Assembly: GCF_945901735.1 (NCBI RefSeq)
Contig: NZ_CAMDLM010000017.1
Span: forward strand, 1 to 64,000
Reading direction: 5' to 3'
Source of the DNA: Limnohabitans sp. Rim8
GTDB taxonomy: Bacteria > Pseudomonadota > Gammaproteobacteria > Burkholderiales > Burkholderiaceae_C
Length of the DNA: 64,000 bases
Within the stretch, counting starts at the first letter, position 1. Each line of letters begins with the position of its first letter. The position numbers and the translations under genes are program-made. Below the pieces are notes generated by a model, which saw nothing but the letters and a program-made list of their open reading frames with translations, was not told the origin of the DNA and did no database searches. Of this stretch, positions 16,828 to 26,117 are shown in pieces.

Positions 16828-17430
16828 ATGAGCTACTTCATTTACCTCGCCTCTCAAAGCCCTCGGCGCAGCCAATTGCTGGAACAAATCGGAGTGGCCC
16901 ACAAACTGTTGTTGCCCGGGCCTGACGAAGACGCCGAGTCGCTGGAAGCTGTGCGTGGTGCGGAAGCGCCAGCACGCTACGTGGCGCGGGTCACAGGCCT
17001 CAAACTCGATGCCGCTGTGCTGCGCTTGCAACGCCAAGCCTTGCCAGACGCGCCCGTGTTGTGCGCCGACACCACGGTGTGCTTGGGCCGCGATATGTTG
17101 GGCAAACCGAAGGACAAAGCCGATGCGGTGCGCATCTTGCAGCGTCTAGGGGGCCAATCCCACCGCGTGTTGACCGCTGTAGCCGTGCAACAGGGCGCCC
17201 GGCGTGTGGCCGCCGTTTCCGAGTCCTGGGTGCGCTTTGCCCCCATGTCGCTGGCGCAGATCCAGGCTTACGTGGTCACGGACGAGCCGATGGGCAAAGC
17301 CGGCGCATACGGGGTGCAGGGCAGGGCGGCTGCCCATATTGAAAAGATCCGTGGCAGTTATTCAGGCATCATGGGTTTGCCGCTGTTTGAGACGGCTGCC
17401 TTGCTGCGCTTGCTGGGCGTTCGCTGTTGA
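16828..17430 (+). CDS. maf: Maf-like nucleotide pyrophosphatase
   Basis: A 200-residue Maf/HAM1-fold enzyme that hydrolyses non-canonical or excess nucleoside triphosphates (dTTP/UTP or m7GTP type) to monophosphates. Motifs are LASQSPRRSQLLEQIGV at the N-terminus (phosphate-binding SxRR), CADTTVCLGRDMLGKPKD in the middle with the catalytic Asp, and EKIRGSYSGIMGLPLFET at the end. The last motif favours the YhdE subgroup over YceF. The gene precedes rng, a pairing common in proteobacteria. ATG 16828 starts directly at the conserved N-terminus. Confidence 0.92.
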   Translation: MSYFIYLASQSPRRSQLLEQIGVAHKLLLPGPDEDAESLEAVRGAEAPARYVARVTGLKLDAAVLRLQRQALPDAPVLCADTTVCLGRDMLGKPKDKADAVRILQRLGGQSHRVLTAVAVQQGARRVAAVSESWVRFAPMSLAQIQAYVVTDEPMGKAGAYGVQGRAAAHIEKIRGSYSGIMGLPLFETAALLRLLGVRC

Positions 17431-17509
17431 CCTTTGGCACCTGACGTGACGCGCCTCGGCTCTGCGGCGAACGGTTAGTTGTTGTCACTCCCCCTTTTTG
17501 ATGCCCCTC

Positions 17510-18982
17510 ATGCAACAAGATATTTTGGTCAATTGGTCGCCCCAGGAAACACGGGTCGCGGTGGTCGAGTTTGGCGCGGTGCAAGAGCTGCATGTCGAGC
17601 GCACGCTGGAACGCGGTCTGGTGGGGAATGTGTACTTGGGCAAAGTGGCCCGCGTGCTGCCGGGGATGCAATCGGCCTTCATCGACATTGGCCTCGACAA
17701 GGCGGCTTTTTTGCATGTGGCCGATGTTTGGCAAAAACACGCCGAAGGCGAAGCCGCTGCCGCCCGCACGGGCCAGCCGCTGGTGCCCATCGAAAAGCAG
17801 GTGTTCGAAGGCCGCGCCATCATGGTGCAGGTGATCAAGGACCCTTTGGGGACCAAAGGCGCGCGCCTGTCCACCCAGATCAGCATTGCAGGTCGGCATC
17901 TGGTGTTTTTGCCGCAAGACGACCACATCGGGGTGTCGCAAAAAATCCCTTCAGAGCAGCGCGATGCGCTGCGCCAAAGGGTGCAAGCTTTGGTCGGCCA
18001 CGCCGGTGGCGGCTTCATTTTGCGCACCAACGCCGAAGACTCGAGCGACGAAGAGTTGCAAGACGACATCGCTTACCTGCGCAAGACCTGGACCCGCATC
18101 AAAGAGGCCTCTTTGCGGCGGCCGCCCACCTCCATCCTGCATCAAGACTTGACGCTGTTGCAACGCGTGTTGCGCGACCTGGTGGGCGAGGCCACGCAAA
18201 GCATCCGCATCGATTCGCAAGAACAGTTTGCCAAGCTGCAGGACTTTGGGCTCGAGTTCATGCCCAAAGCGGCCGAGCGCCTGCAGTTGTACAAAGGTGA
18301 ACGCCCGATTTTTGACCTGTATGCCATCGACGAGGAAATTGCCAAGGCGCTGGGCCGGCGGGTGGAACTGAAATCGGGCGGGTACCTGATCATTGACCAA
18401 ACCGAGGCGCTGACCACAGTGGACGTGAACACGGGCGGTTATGTCGGCGCGCGCAATTTTGAAGACACGATTTTCAAAACCAATTTGGAAGCAGCACAGG
18501 CCATTGCCCGGCAACTGCGCCTGCGCAACCTGGGCGGCATCATCATTGCCGACTTCATCGATATGGCCCGCCCCGAACATCAAGAGGCTGTGTTGGCCGA
18601 GTTCCGCAAACAGCTGTCGCGTGACCGCGTGAAAACCATGGCCGGGGGCTTTTCCTCACTGGGCTTGCTGGAAATGACGCGCAAGCGCACCCGCGAATCT
18701 TTGGCCCACATGCTGTGCGAACCCTGCCCGAGTTGCCAGGGCAAGGGCATTGTCAAGACGCCGCGCTCGGTGGTGTACGACATCTTGCGCGAGATCCTGC
18801 GCGAAGCGCGTCAGTTCGACCCGCGCGAGTTCCGCATTGTGGCCACGTCGGCGGTCATTGACTTGCTGCTGGACGAAGAAAGCCAGCACTTGGCGGGCTT
18901 GTCGGACTTCATTGCCAAGCCGATTTCACTCCAAGTCGAGGCCGCCTTGGGGCCTGAGCAATACGACATCGTGCTGCTCTGA
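17510..18982 (+). CDS. rng: Ribonuclease G
   Basis: A 490-residue RNase E/G-family endoribonuclease that matures the 16S rRNA 5' end and starts decay of some mRNAs. MQQDILVNWSPQETRVAVVE aligns well with known RNase G starts, which is why ATG 17510 is preferred over ATG 17501. An S1 RNA-binding segment (about residues 35-90, GNVYLGKVARVLPGMQSAF) is followed by the 5' sensor and DNase-I-like catalytic domain with DVNTGG (Asp about 305), and then the zinc-link region CEPCPSCQGKG. The length matches RNase G and there is no long RNase E C-terminal scaffold. It is convergent with msbA, separated by six bases. Confidence 0.96.
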   Translation: MQQDILVNWSPQETRVAVVEFGAVQELHVERTLERGLVGNVYLGKVARVLPGMQSAFIDIGLDKAAFLHVADVWQKHAEGEAAAARTGQPLVPIEKQVFEGRAIMVQVIKDPLGTKGARLSTQISIAGRHLVFLPQDDHIGVSQKIPSEQRDALRQRVQALVGHAGGGFILRTNAEDSSDEELQDDIAYLRKTWTRIKEASLRRPPTSILHQDLTLLQRVLRDLVGEATQSIRIDSQEQFAKLQDFGLEFMPKAAERLQLYKGERPIFDLYAIDEEIAKALGRRVELKSGGYLIIDQTEALTTVDVNTGGYVGARNFEDTIFKTNLEAAQAIARQLRLRNLGGIIIADFIDMARPEHQEAVLAEFRKQLSRDRVKTMAGGFSSLGLLEMTRKRTRESLAHMLCEPCPSCQGKGIVKTPRSVVYDILREILREARQFDPREFRIVATSAVIDLLLDEESQHLAGLSDFIAKPISLQVEAALGPEQYDIVLL

Positions 18983-18988
18983 GGCCAC

Positions 18989-20782
18989 TCAGGCCTGCAG
19001 CGCAGGGGCCCATTCGCCTCGGTGGTGCAGTCGCGCATAAGCGCCACCACTTGCCAGCAACTCGGCGGGTGAACCTTGCTCAACAATCTGGCCGCGATCC
19101 ATCACGATGACCCGGTCGGCATGCTCGATGGTGGACAGTCGGTGCGCCACGATCAAGGTCGTGCGGCCCTGCATTAGTTTTTGCAGGGCGTCCTGCACCA
19201 GCCGTTCAGACTCGTTGTCCAGAGCCGAGGTGGCCTCGTCCAGAATCAAAATAGGAGCATCCTTGTACAGAGCCCGGGCAATCGCCAGGCGCTGGCGCTG
19301 CCCCCCCGAGAGCTGGTTGGCGTTGTGGCCCAAATCGGTGTCCATGCCTTGGGGCAGGGTTTGCACATGGGACCACAAATTGGCCGCCTCCAGGCATTGC
19401 TGCACTTTGTTGCGGTCGGGCGTGTGGCCCAAGCTCACATTGGCCGCCAAGCTGTCGTTGAACATCACCACATCTTGACTGACCATGGCCAGCTGGCTGC
19501 GCAAGCTGTCGAGCTGCCACAGCGGCAGGGGCACGCCATCGAGCAGCACCTGGCCAGTGGTCGGGCTCAAAAAGCGCGGCAACAGTTGGATGAGCGTGGT
19601 TTTGCCGGCCCCCGACGTGCCCACCAGGGCCACCGTTTCGCCCGGCGCCACGCTCAGATGGATGTTCGCCAATGCAGGTGCACCGTCCGGGTTGAACTGC
19701 ACGGACACGTCCTGCCACGCCAGGGCGCCGTTGGCCCGCAGCGTTTGGTGTTGGCCTTGGCTTTCTTCGGGCGCGTCGTGCATCAGGGCCAAGCCACGCT
19801 CCAGCGCGGCCAAGCCCCGCGTGATGGGGTTGGCCACGTCGGCCAGACGTTTGATAGGCGCGATCAGCATCAACATGGCCGTGATGAAGGCCACAAAACT
19901 GCCCACCGTGGTCCCCGATCCGGCTTCGCGGCTTTGCACCAGCGCGATCACGAGCACCAAGGACAGGGCAATCGCCGCCATGATTTGCGTCAGCGGTGTC
20001 ATGGCGGACGAGGCTACCGTGGATTTGAGCGCCAAGCGCCGCAGGCGCTGCCCCAGCGCATTGAAGCGCCCCATTTGTTGCGCCTGGGCCCCGTGCAAGC
20101 GCACCATGCGGTGGGCCAGCACGTTTTCTTCCACCACATAGGCCAGATCGTCGGTGGCTTTTTGGCTTTCCTTGGTCAGCCCATACAAGCGGCGAGACAG
20201 CACTTTCATGATCCAACTCAGCCCAGGAGCCACAGTGAACACCACCACCGTGAGCTGCCAGTTCAGCCACATCAAATAACCAATCAGGGCCAGCAGGGTG
20301 AAGCCGTCGCGGGTCAAGCCGATCAGGGCCGACACCAGCTGCGATGCACCAATTTGCACTTCATACACCACGGTGTTGGACAAGGCGCTGGCCGACTGGC
20401 GACTGAACAGCGACAAATCGGCCCGCACCAGTTTGGCAAACAAGTCGCTGCGCAGTTTTTCCATGCCGTCATTGGTCACACGTGCCAGCGCGTACTGCGC
20501 CACAAAGTGCGCCAGACCACGCAGGCCAAAAAGGCCAATGACCACCAGTGGAATGGACCACAGGGGCAAACTGTTTTCGGCGAAGCCGTTGTCCAGCAAA
20601 GGCTGGAACAGGGCAGGAATCAGGGGTTCGGTCAGGGCGGCGACCAAAGTGGCCCCAATGGCCAGCGCCCAGACGCCACGTTGCCGCCAAAAATAGGGTT
20701 TCAGGCGCAACAAGCGCTGGGCAATGCCAGGCTGTGGGGTCATGCCCGTGGGCGGTGTGGAGGCGGTTGGGACTTCAGACAT
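18989..20782 (-). CDS. msbA: Lipid A export ABC transporter MsbA
   Basis: A 597-residue half-transporter that flips lipid A-core across the inner membrane. The six-helix membrane domain spans about residues 35-335. The ATPase domain has Walker A GTSGAGKTT (388-396), signature LSGGQRQRLAIARAL, Walker B ILILDEATSALD and switch His in VAHRLST. The fusion of one membrane and one ATPase domain and the overall length fit MsbA. It is divergent from tolB with a 143-bp gap. No lpxK is next to it in this window. Confidence 0.93.
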   Translation of the reverse strand: MSEVPTASTPPTGMTPQPGIAQRLLRLKPYFWRQRGVWALAIGATLVAALTEPLIPALFQPLLDNGFAENSLPLWSIPLVVIGLFGLRGLAHFVAQYALARVTNDGMEKLRSDLFAKLVRADLSLFSRQSASALSNTVVYEVQIGASQLVSALIGLTRDGFTLLALIGYLMWLNWQLTVVVFTVAPGLSWIMKVLSRRLYGLTKESQKATDDLAYVVEENVLAHRMVRLHGAQAQQMGRFNALGQRLRRLALKSTVASSAMTPLTQIMAAIALSLVLVIALVQSREAGSGTTVGSFVAFITAMLMLIAPIKRLADVANPITRGLAALERGLALMHDAPEESQGQHQTLRANGALAWQDVSVQFNPDGAPALANIHLSVAPGETVALVGTSGAGKTTLIQLLPRFLSPTTGQVLLDGVPLPLWQLDSLRSQLAMVSQDVVMFNDSLAANVSLGHTPDRNKVQQCLEAANLWSHVQTLPQGMDTDLGHNANQLSGGQRQRLAIARALYKDAPILILDEATSALDNESERLVQDALQKLMQGRTTLIVAHRLSTIEHADRVIVMDRGQIVEQGSPAELLASGGAYARLHHRGEWAPALQA

Positions 20783-20925
20783 GGATTTTGCTATTCTAAG
20801 AGGCTGTTCTGTCGCCCTGTTCTCTGCAACGCAGTCTTTGCGCTAGTGTGCAGAAATCGGTCAAAAAGAGGTCTGCACGGTGTACGATTGGCGTTTTGAT
20901 TTGTAATGCCCTGCTGTTGATGCTC

Positions 20926-22212
20926 ATGAATCTGTTTTGCACACCTGTCCGCCGTCTGGGTTCGCTGTTGGTTTGGCTCTGGATGTTGTTGGCCACCAGC
21001 AGTTCACTGGCGCAGTTCCGTGTCGAAGTCACGGGCGTGGGTCTGACCCAATTGCCCGTGCTGGTGGCGCCTTTCAAGGGCGAAGCCCAGGCCGGCCAGA
21101 AGATGTCCCAGATTGTGCAAGCCGACTTGGCCCGCAGCGGCCAGTTCAATCCTTTGCCTGCAGAAAGTCTGGCGCTCGACGAAATGAGCCGCCCAGATTG
21201 GTTGGCCCTGCGGCCCTTGTCGGCCGAGGCCCTGGTGGCGGGATCGGTCACGCGCCTGGCCAACGGCCGCTACGATGTGAGGGCCCGACTGTGGGACGCG
21301 GTCAAGAGACAAGAAAAGTCTGATTTCAGGGACAACGTCACCGCTGCAGATCTGCGTTTATCGGCCCACCGTGTGTCCGACTGGGTGTACCAGCAGCTGA
21401 CGGGCACCCCCGGTGTGTTCACCTCGCGCATCAGCTATGTCACCAAATCCAGTGGCCGCTACAACCTGTGGATTGCCGATTCTGATGGGGAGGGCGCACG
21501 CTCTGCGCTCAGCAGTCCAGAGCCCATCATCTCCCCCTCGTGGTCGCCCGCGGGCACGCAACTGGCCTATGTGTCTTTTGAGTCACGCAAGCCCGTGGTC
21601 TATGTGCACGAATTGGCCAGTGGTCAGCGCAGGGTGGTGGCCAACTTCAAAGGCTCCAACAGCGCACCAGCATGGGCCCCTGACGGCCGTTCGATTGTGG
21701 CCACGCTCAGCCGCGATGGTGGCTCGCAGCTCTACAGGGTGTCCTTGCACGGCGGTGAGCCCCAGCGCCTGACCTCGGGCAACATCAACACCGAACCGGC
21801 GTTTTCGCCGGATGGCAACACCTTGTACTTTGTCAGCGACCGGGGTGGTAACCCCCAAATTTACAAAATGCCTGCACAAGGCGGGCCTGCCGACCGGGTG
21901 ACTTTTTCTGGCAACTACAACATCTCTCCGGCCATCAGCTCCGATGGTCGCTGGCTGGCCTATGTCTCTCGACTGCCTGGCGGCTTCCGCTTGCACCTGA
22001 TGGAACTGTCCACTGGTCAGGTCACCGCCTTGACGGACACCAACGCCGATGAGCGCCCCAGTTTTGCTGCTAACAGCCGTTTGCTGGTGTATGCCACGCA
22101 GCAAGGCGGTGAAGCCTTGATGACCACCACACTGGATGGGCGCATCAAAGCCCGTTTGGCTGTTCAAGGCGGCGACATCCGCGAGCCGCATTGGGGTCCG
22201 GTGCGGCCCTGA
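20926..22212 (+). CDS. tolB: Tol-Pal system beta-propeller protein TolB
   Basis: A periplasmic protein of about 428 residues linking Pal to the Tol complex in outer-membrane constriction. After a signal peptide (to about SLAQ, residue 30) come the N-terminal domain (FRVEVTGVGLTQLPVLVAPF) and a C-terminal WD40-like propeller with repeated segments such as PAWAPDGRSIVATLS, EPAFSPDGNTLYFVSD and SPAISSDGRWLAYVS. ATG 20926 and ATG 20920 are both possible; no strong ribosome site separates them. It is followed by pal and cpoB. The tolQRA genes, usually just upstream, are absent here, since msbA lies there on the other strand. Confidence 0.95.
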   Translation: MNLFCTPVRRLGSLLVWLWMLLATSSSLAQFRVEVTGVGLTQLPVLVAPFKGEAQAGQKMSQIVQADLARSGQFNPLPAESLALDEMSRPDWLALRPLSAEALVAGSVTRLANGRYDVRARLWDAVKRQEKSDFRDNVTAADLRLSAHRVSDWVYQQLTGTPGVFTSRISYVTKSSGRYNLWIADSDGEGARSALSSPEPIISPSWSPAGTQLAYVSFESRKPVVYVHELASGQRRVVANFKGSNSAPAWAPDGRSIVATLSRDGGSQLYRVSLHGGEPQRLTSGNINTEPAFSPDGNTLYFVSDRGGNPQIYKMPAQGGPADRVTFSGNYNISPAISSDGRWLAYVSRLPGGFRLHLMELSTGQVTALTDTNADERPSFAANSRLLVYATQQGGEALMTTTLDGRIKARLAVQGGDIREPHWGPVRP

Positions 22213-22252
22213 GTTCTGAATTTCAAATCCGGTTTTATCCATGAGGTTGCAT

Positions 22253-22801
22253 ATGAAAAAGCATTTTTGGTCGTTGTTGATGGTCTCTGCGGTTCTGGCC
22301 GGTTGTGCCTCGGGCGTCAAGCTCGATGACGTTCCGGTAGAAGACAAGTCCGCAACTTCTGTGGGCTCAGGCCAGGGCGTCGCCATCCAAGGCATTGGCG
22401 TGGCTCAGGGTAGCGCGCAGACCGCTGTGGCGTCCGTCGCGGCCAGCCAGGTCAGTGCCGGTCAAGGCCCTGCTGGTATTGCCCATGTGGTGTTTTTTGA
22501 CTATGACAGCTTTGTTCTTCGCCCCGAAGCCCGTCCCGTGATCGCTTCACATGCCCAGTTTTTGCAAACCAACAAGCAGCGCAAAGCCAATCTGGAAGGC
22601 CACACCGATGACCGTGGCGGCCGTGAATACAACCTGGCTTTGGGTCAAAAGCGCGCCGATGCGGTGCGCCAGGCGCTGAGCTTGCTGGGCGTGCCCGAGT
22701 CGCAACTGGAAGCCGTGAGCTTTGGCAAGGAAAAGCCCTTGGCCACCGGCAGCTCCGACATCGATCAGGCGCAAAACCGCCGAGTTGAAATCCGTTACTG
22801 A
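22253..22801 (+). CDS. pal: Peptidoglycan-associated lipoprotein Pal
   Basis: A 182-residue outer-membrane lipoprotein. The signal peptide MKKHFWSLLMVSAVLAGC has a clean LAGC lipobox (Cys18). A linker follows, then the OmpA-type peptidoglycan-binding domain (about 75-182) with VVFFDYDSFVL and LEGHTDDRGGREYNLALGQ, the latter holding the Asp and Arg that bind meso-DAP. ATG 22253 is chosen over the in-frame ATG 22241 because it begins the signal peptide and follows GAGG. It lies 40 bp after tolB, in a tolB-pal-cpoB unit. Confidence 0.97.
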   Translation: MKKHFWSLLMVSAVLAGCASGVKLDDVPVEDKSATSVGSGQGVAIQGIGVAQGSAQTAVASVAASQVSAGQGPAGIAHVVFFDYDSFVLRPEARPVIASHAQFLQTNKQRKANLEGHTDDRGGREYNLALGQKRADAVRQALSLLGVPESQLEAVSFGKEKPLATGSSDIDQAQNRRVEIRY

Positions 22802-22809
22802 GGCCTGCC

Positions 22810-23619
22810 ATGCAACCCGTTCGCTCCGTCTGGCGAAGCGCCGCCATGACCTTGACCTTCTGCTTTGCAAGCTTGTCCAGTCCAGCGCAAGCGGCGTTGT
22901 TTGGCGGGGACGATGAAGCGCGTCGGGCCATCCTCGATTTGCGCCAGCGGCTGGAGCAATCCCAAAATGTCACCCGCGCCTTGATCGAGCAAAACGCTCA
23001 GTCTCAAAATCAGACACAAATCCAGGCGATTGCCCAGCTGCGCAGTGCGCTGCTGGATTTGCAAGGACAAATCGACCGCCTCAAATCGGAACTGGCGCAA
23101 AGCTTGGGCGCACAAGAGCGCTTGGCGCGCGACCTGACGGAATTGCAGTTGCGTCAAAAAGACGTGCTCAGCACTGTCGACGACCGCTTGCGCCGCTTTG
23201 AGCCAGTGCTCGCCATCATCGATGGCCGGGAGGTGATGGTCGATCCTGCTGAAAAAGCCGACCATGACAAAGCTATGGCGTTGTTTCGCCAGGCCGATTT
23301 TGCTGCGGCGGAGAACGCGCTGACGTCATTTGTGCTGCGGCATGGGGCCAGTGCGTATGTGCCCTCAGCGTTGTTCTGGTTGGGCAACGCCCAGTACGCC
23401 AACAAGGCTTACAAGGAATCCATGGCGAATTTCCAGAAGCTGCTGAGCATGGCGCCAAATCACCCGCGTGCGGCCGAGTCCATGCTGGCCATCTCCAACA
23501 TTCACATTGAACTCAAGGACATGATGGCGGCGCGTAAAACTCTGGAGGATTTGATTGCAACCTATCCTCAGGCCGAAACGGCTGGCACCGCCCGCGAGCG
23601 CCTGAGCCGCCTGCGCTGA
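22810..23619 (+). CDS. cpoB: Cell division coordinator CpoB (YbgF)
   Basis: A 269-residue periplasmic protein that couples Tol-Pal constriction with septal peptidoglycan synthesis. A signal peptide ends at AQA (about residue 28). A polar coiled coil rich in Gln, Leu and Arg (about 35-125) corresponds to the trimerisation region, and TPR repeats follow (about 150-265: AMALFRQADFAAAENALTSF, SALFWLGNAQYANKAYKESM). It starts 8 bp after pal. Confidence 0.95.
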   Translation: MQPVRSVWRSAAMTLTFCFASLSSPAQAALFGGDDEARRAILDLRQRLEQSQNVTRALIEQNAQSQNQTQIQAIAQLRSALLDLQGQIDRLKSELAQSLGAQERLARDLTELQLRQKDVLSTVDDRLRRFEPVLAIIDGREVMVDPAEKADHDKAMALFRQADFAAAENALTSFVLRHGASAYVPSALFWLGNAQYANKAYKESMANFQKLLSMAPNHPRAAESMLAISNIHIELKDMMAARKTLEDLIATYPQAETAGTARERLSRLR

Positions 23620-23625
23620 AATCGG

Positions 23626-24738
23626 ATGGTTTTGTTTTCTGCGGATGAAGTCCAGCATTTGGTCTACGAGGTGCAGGGGGCCAGCTTTGCCATAGCGCTG
23701 CTGGCGGGAGTGTTGGTCCATCGGGGGCACTTTTGCACCATGGGTGCCATCAGCGATTGGGTGTTGATGCGCGACGCCACCCGGTTGCGGCAATGGGCAC
23801 TGGCTGTGGCGGTGGCCACGGCCGGTTTCGGCTTGATGGCTTGGCTCGGCTGGATCAGTCCGCTGAGCACCATTTACGCCTCTTCTCAATTGGCCTGGCT
23901 GTCGGCGCTTTTGGGTGGCGCTGTCTTCGGTATCGGCATGGTGCTGGCCTCGGGCTGCAGCAGCAAATCCTTGGTTCGTCTGGCGGCGGGCAATCTCAAG
24001 TCTCTGGTAGTCTTGCTGGCCATGGCGGTCTCGGCGCTGGCGGCCATGCGGGGCTTGACGGCGGTGTGGCGCGTGCACGGGATGGACATGGTGGCCATCG
24101 ATTTGCCGTACGGCCCTTTTGTCGGGCAGTGGTTGTCTGCTTTTTGGGCGGTGGACTTGCACACGGGACTGGGCATCAGCGCGGCGCTGGTGTCCTTGCT
24201 TTTGCTGGGGTGGGTAGTCAAAGATCGCCGTTTCCACACGGTGTTCAACTGGGTCACGGGCGCAGGTCTTGGTTTGCTGGTGGTGGCACTGTGGTGGGTC
24301 AGTGGTGTGCTGGGTTTTGTGCCCGAACACCCGCAAACCCTGGAGCCGGTGTTCCTTGCCACCCACAGCGGCCGCATGGAGGCGTTCAGTTTCACGGCCC
24401 CTGTTGGATACTGGCTCGATGCCTTGCTTTATTACAGCGACGGCAGCAAACGGCTGACCTTGGGCATGGTCACGGTGGCCGGTGTTTTGGCGGGTGCTTG
24501 TTTGAGCGCATTGCAGCAAGGCAGCTTTCGCTGGGAGGGCTTCACCCACCGAGCTGATCTGGTGCGCCATTTGTTCGGCGGCGCGCTCATGGGCACAGGC
24601 GGTGTGCTGGCCATGGGGTGCACCTTGGGTCAGGGCCTGAGTGGGCTGTCGACCTTGAGCCTGGGCAGCCTGTTGTCGGTGCTGGGCATCTTTGCCGGGG
24701 CTTGGGCTGCTTTGCATTGGCAAATGCGCCAGGTCTGA
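23626..24738 (+). CDS. YeeE/YedE (TsuA-like) family membrane transporter
   Basis: A 370-residue, largely hydrophobic protein with roughly nine to ten membrane segments. The family's cysteine-bearing signatures are present: HRGHFCTMGAISDW near residue 35, GMVLASGCSSKSLVRLAAGN near 105-124, and GGVLAMGCTLGQGLSGLST near the end. In characterised members such as TsuA these cysteines pass thiosulfate through the membrane, so sulfur-compound uptake is likely; the exact substrate is unknown. It follows cpoB by only six bases and may be read from the same transcript, though no functional tie with Tol-Pal is evident. Confidence 0.88.
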   Translation: MVLFSADEVQHLVYEVQGASFAIALLAGVLVHRGHFCTMGAISDWVLMRDATRLRQWALAVAVATAGFGLMAWLGWISPLSTIYASSQLAWLSALLGGAVFGIGMVLASGCSSKSLVRLAAGNLKSLVVLLAMAVSALAAMRGLTAVWRVHGMDMVAIDLPYGPFVGQWLSAFWAVDLHTGLGISAALVSLLLLGWVVKDRRFHTVFNWVTGAGLGLLVVALWWVSGVLGFVPEHPQTLEPVFLATHSGRMEAFSFTAPVGYWLDALLYYSDGSKRLTLGMVTVAGVLAGACLSALQQGSFRWEGFTHRADLVRHLFGGALMGTGGVLAMGCTLGQGLSGLSTLSLGSLLSVLGIFAGAWAALHWQMRQV

Positions 24739-24782
24739 GCCTTCGCGCGCGCCCTTCGCTGCATATTTTGCAAGACCAGTTC

Positions 24783-25574
24783 ATGAGCGAGATGCCACCG
24801 ATGGAAACAGACGACGACACCCGCCGGTTCGGCGGTCTTCAACGCCTGTATGGCGTGGCCGGTGCGCGTCGCATCCGGCAAGCGCATGTCGTGGTGGTGG
24901 GGATCGGTGGTGTGGGCTCTTGGGTGGCAGAAGCCCTGGCCCGCAGCGGCGTGGCGCGCTTGACCCTGATCGACATGGACCACATTTCAGAGTCCAACAT
25001 CAACCGCCAAATCCATGCGCTCAGCAACACCACTGGCCAATCCAAAGTGTTGGCCATGCAAGAACGCATTGCCTTGATTCACCCGCAATGCCAAGTCGAT
25101 GCCGTTGACGATTTTGTTAGCCCCGAGAATTGGCCTGCGCTCTTGCCCTGCATGCCCGATGCCCTGATTGACGCCTGTGACCAGGTCAAGGCCAAAGTGA
25201 GCCTGGCGCAATGGGCACTGGGTGAAGGCGTGGGCTTCATCACTGTGGGGGCCGCTGGCGGTAAACGCCTGGCGCACAAGGTCGATGTGGACGACCTGTC
25301 GCGCATCACCCACGACCCTTTGCTGGCGCAGTTGAGGTACCGGTTGCGCAAACACTATGGAGCCGCCAGGGGCAACAAACACATGGGCGTCCAAGGTGTC
25401 TTCAGCCGCGAAGCCGTGGCTCCGCCAGATGCTTCATGCGCCTTGGAAAGCGACGGCTCGCTCAACTGCCACGGCTACGGATCGGTGGTCAGTGTGACGG
25501 CCACCTTTGGCATGTGTGCGGCTTCTGAAATATTGAATTTTTTAGCGACCCCCTCTGAGAGGGTCAAAAAATGA
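24783..25574 (+). CDS. tcdA: tRNA threonylcarbamoyladenosine dehydratase TcdA (CsdL)
   Basis: A 263-residue E1-like enzyme that ATP-dependently cyclises t6A37 of ANN-decoding tRNAs to ct6A. It opens with RRFGGLQRLYGVAGARRIRQ, then the Rossmann ATP site VVVVGIGGVGSWVAEALARSG and DMDHISESNINRQIHAL, followed by the dimer region and the C-terminal GSVVSVTATFGMCAASEILN. ATG 24783 is taken as start; ATG 24792 and 24801 remain possible. The adjacent tRNA-Lys(UUU) is itself an ANN-decoding tRNA, a fitting neighbour though probably by chance. Confidence 0.93.
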   Translation: MSEMPPMETDDDTRRFGGLQRLYGVAGARRIRQAHVVVVGIGGVGSWVAEALARSGVARLTLIDMDHISESNINRQIHALSNTTGQSKVLAMQERIALIHPQCQVDAVDDFVSPENWPALLPCMPDALIDACDQVKAKVSLAQWALGEGVGFITVGAAGGKRLAHKVDVDDLSRITHDPLLAQLRYRLRKHYGAARGNKHMGVQGVFSREAVAPPDASCALESDGSLNCHGYGSVVSVTATFGMCAASEILNFLATPSERVKK

Positions 25575-25583
25575 CGCTATAAT
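25555..25583 (+). promoter_or_regulatory. Promoter of tRNA-Lys
   Basis: A perfect TATAAT at 25578-25583 lies 35 bp before the tRNA, with CTGAGA at 25555-25560 as a -35-like element after a 17-bp spacer. The -35 lies inside a hairpin-forming 3' end of tcdA, and the -10 box begins just after the tcdA stop codon. Confidence 0.7.
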
Positions 25584-25618
25584 TTGAGACTTGCCTAAGT
25601 GCACTGCACCATAGCAAA

Positions 25619-25694
25619 GGGACCATAGCTCAGTTGGTAGAGCAGCGGACTTTTAATCCGTTTGTCGTGGGTTCGACCCCCGCTGGTCCCACCA
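25619..25694 (+). tRNA. tRNA-Lys (UUU anticodon)
   Basis: A 76-base tRNA. The acceptor arms GGGACCA (25619-25625) and TGGTCCC (25684-25690) pair fully, and the 3' ACCA is encoded. The D arm AGCTCAGTTGGTAGAGC, the anticodon loop CTTTTAA with anticodon TTT at 25652-25654, and the T loop GGGTTCGACCCCC are all standard. It is followed by its own terminator and then by an accessory operon, so it is a plausible integration site. Confidence 0.97.
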
Positions 25695-25705
25695 AAGTAA
25701 AACTT

Positions 25706-25741
25706 AAAACACCTTGTACGAAAGTGCGGGGTGTTTTTTTT
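25706..25741 (+). terminator. Rho-independent terminator after tRNA-Lys
   Basis: AAAACACC (25706-25713) pairs with GGTGTTTT (25730-25737), and the T-tract continues to 25741. It ends tRNA-Lys transcription before the accessory operon. Confidence 0.82.
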
Positions 25742-26088
25742 CGTCCGTACTTAATAACAAAACACACTGTGGACATCATCAATTCCAAGCGGTAGTGCAT
25801 CGTTGATAAATCTCAGGCCATTAACGCGTTGAAAAAAACAAGCGGCTTCAACTCACCGCCATGACATCGATGATGTACTCAATTGCAGAGTATTGCTGAA
25901 CTTGGTGTCGGCGACGCATTTTGGGCTTCAAGTACTTGGTTTTGCAACAACGATTAAATTCTTCACAACCAATTTGGAGACTCATTTGATTGGGAGCCAG
26001 CTAGCAGACATGCTCATCTTCTAACAGTGCGGTATCTTTTTACTCAACTTTTGTTATGTCCAAGTTTAGAATCATTTTTTGAATATTT

Positions 26089-26117
26089 TTTCACATATGT
26101 GAAATCAAACTTCACAT
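26089..26117. promoter_or_regulatory. IclR operator: perfect palindrome plus second half-site
   Basis: TTTCACATATGTGAAA at 26089-26104 is a perfect 16-bp palindrome. The half-site TTCACAT is repeated at 26111-26117, exactly 21 bp (two helical turns) after the first at 26090-26096, and the second copy overlaps the candidate -35 box. The placement 55-70 bp before iclR suggests autoregulation. Confidence 0.65.

Noticed and set aside
19181-20899. A 572-codon open frame antisense to msbA
   Set aside because: His/Gln-rich, low-complexity translation with no domain; the msbA frame carries all ABC transporter motifs.
25543-25573. Hairpin at the end of tcdA as a terminator
   Set aside because: The stem is followed by A residues, not T, on the reading strand, and the same on the other strand; the tRNA promoter lies within it instead.
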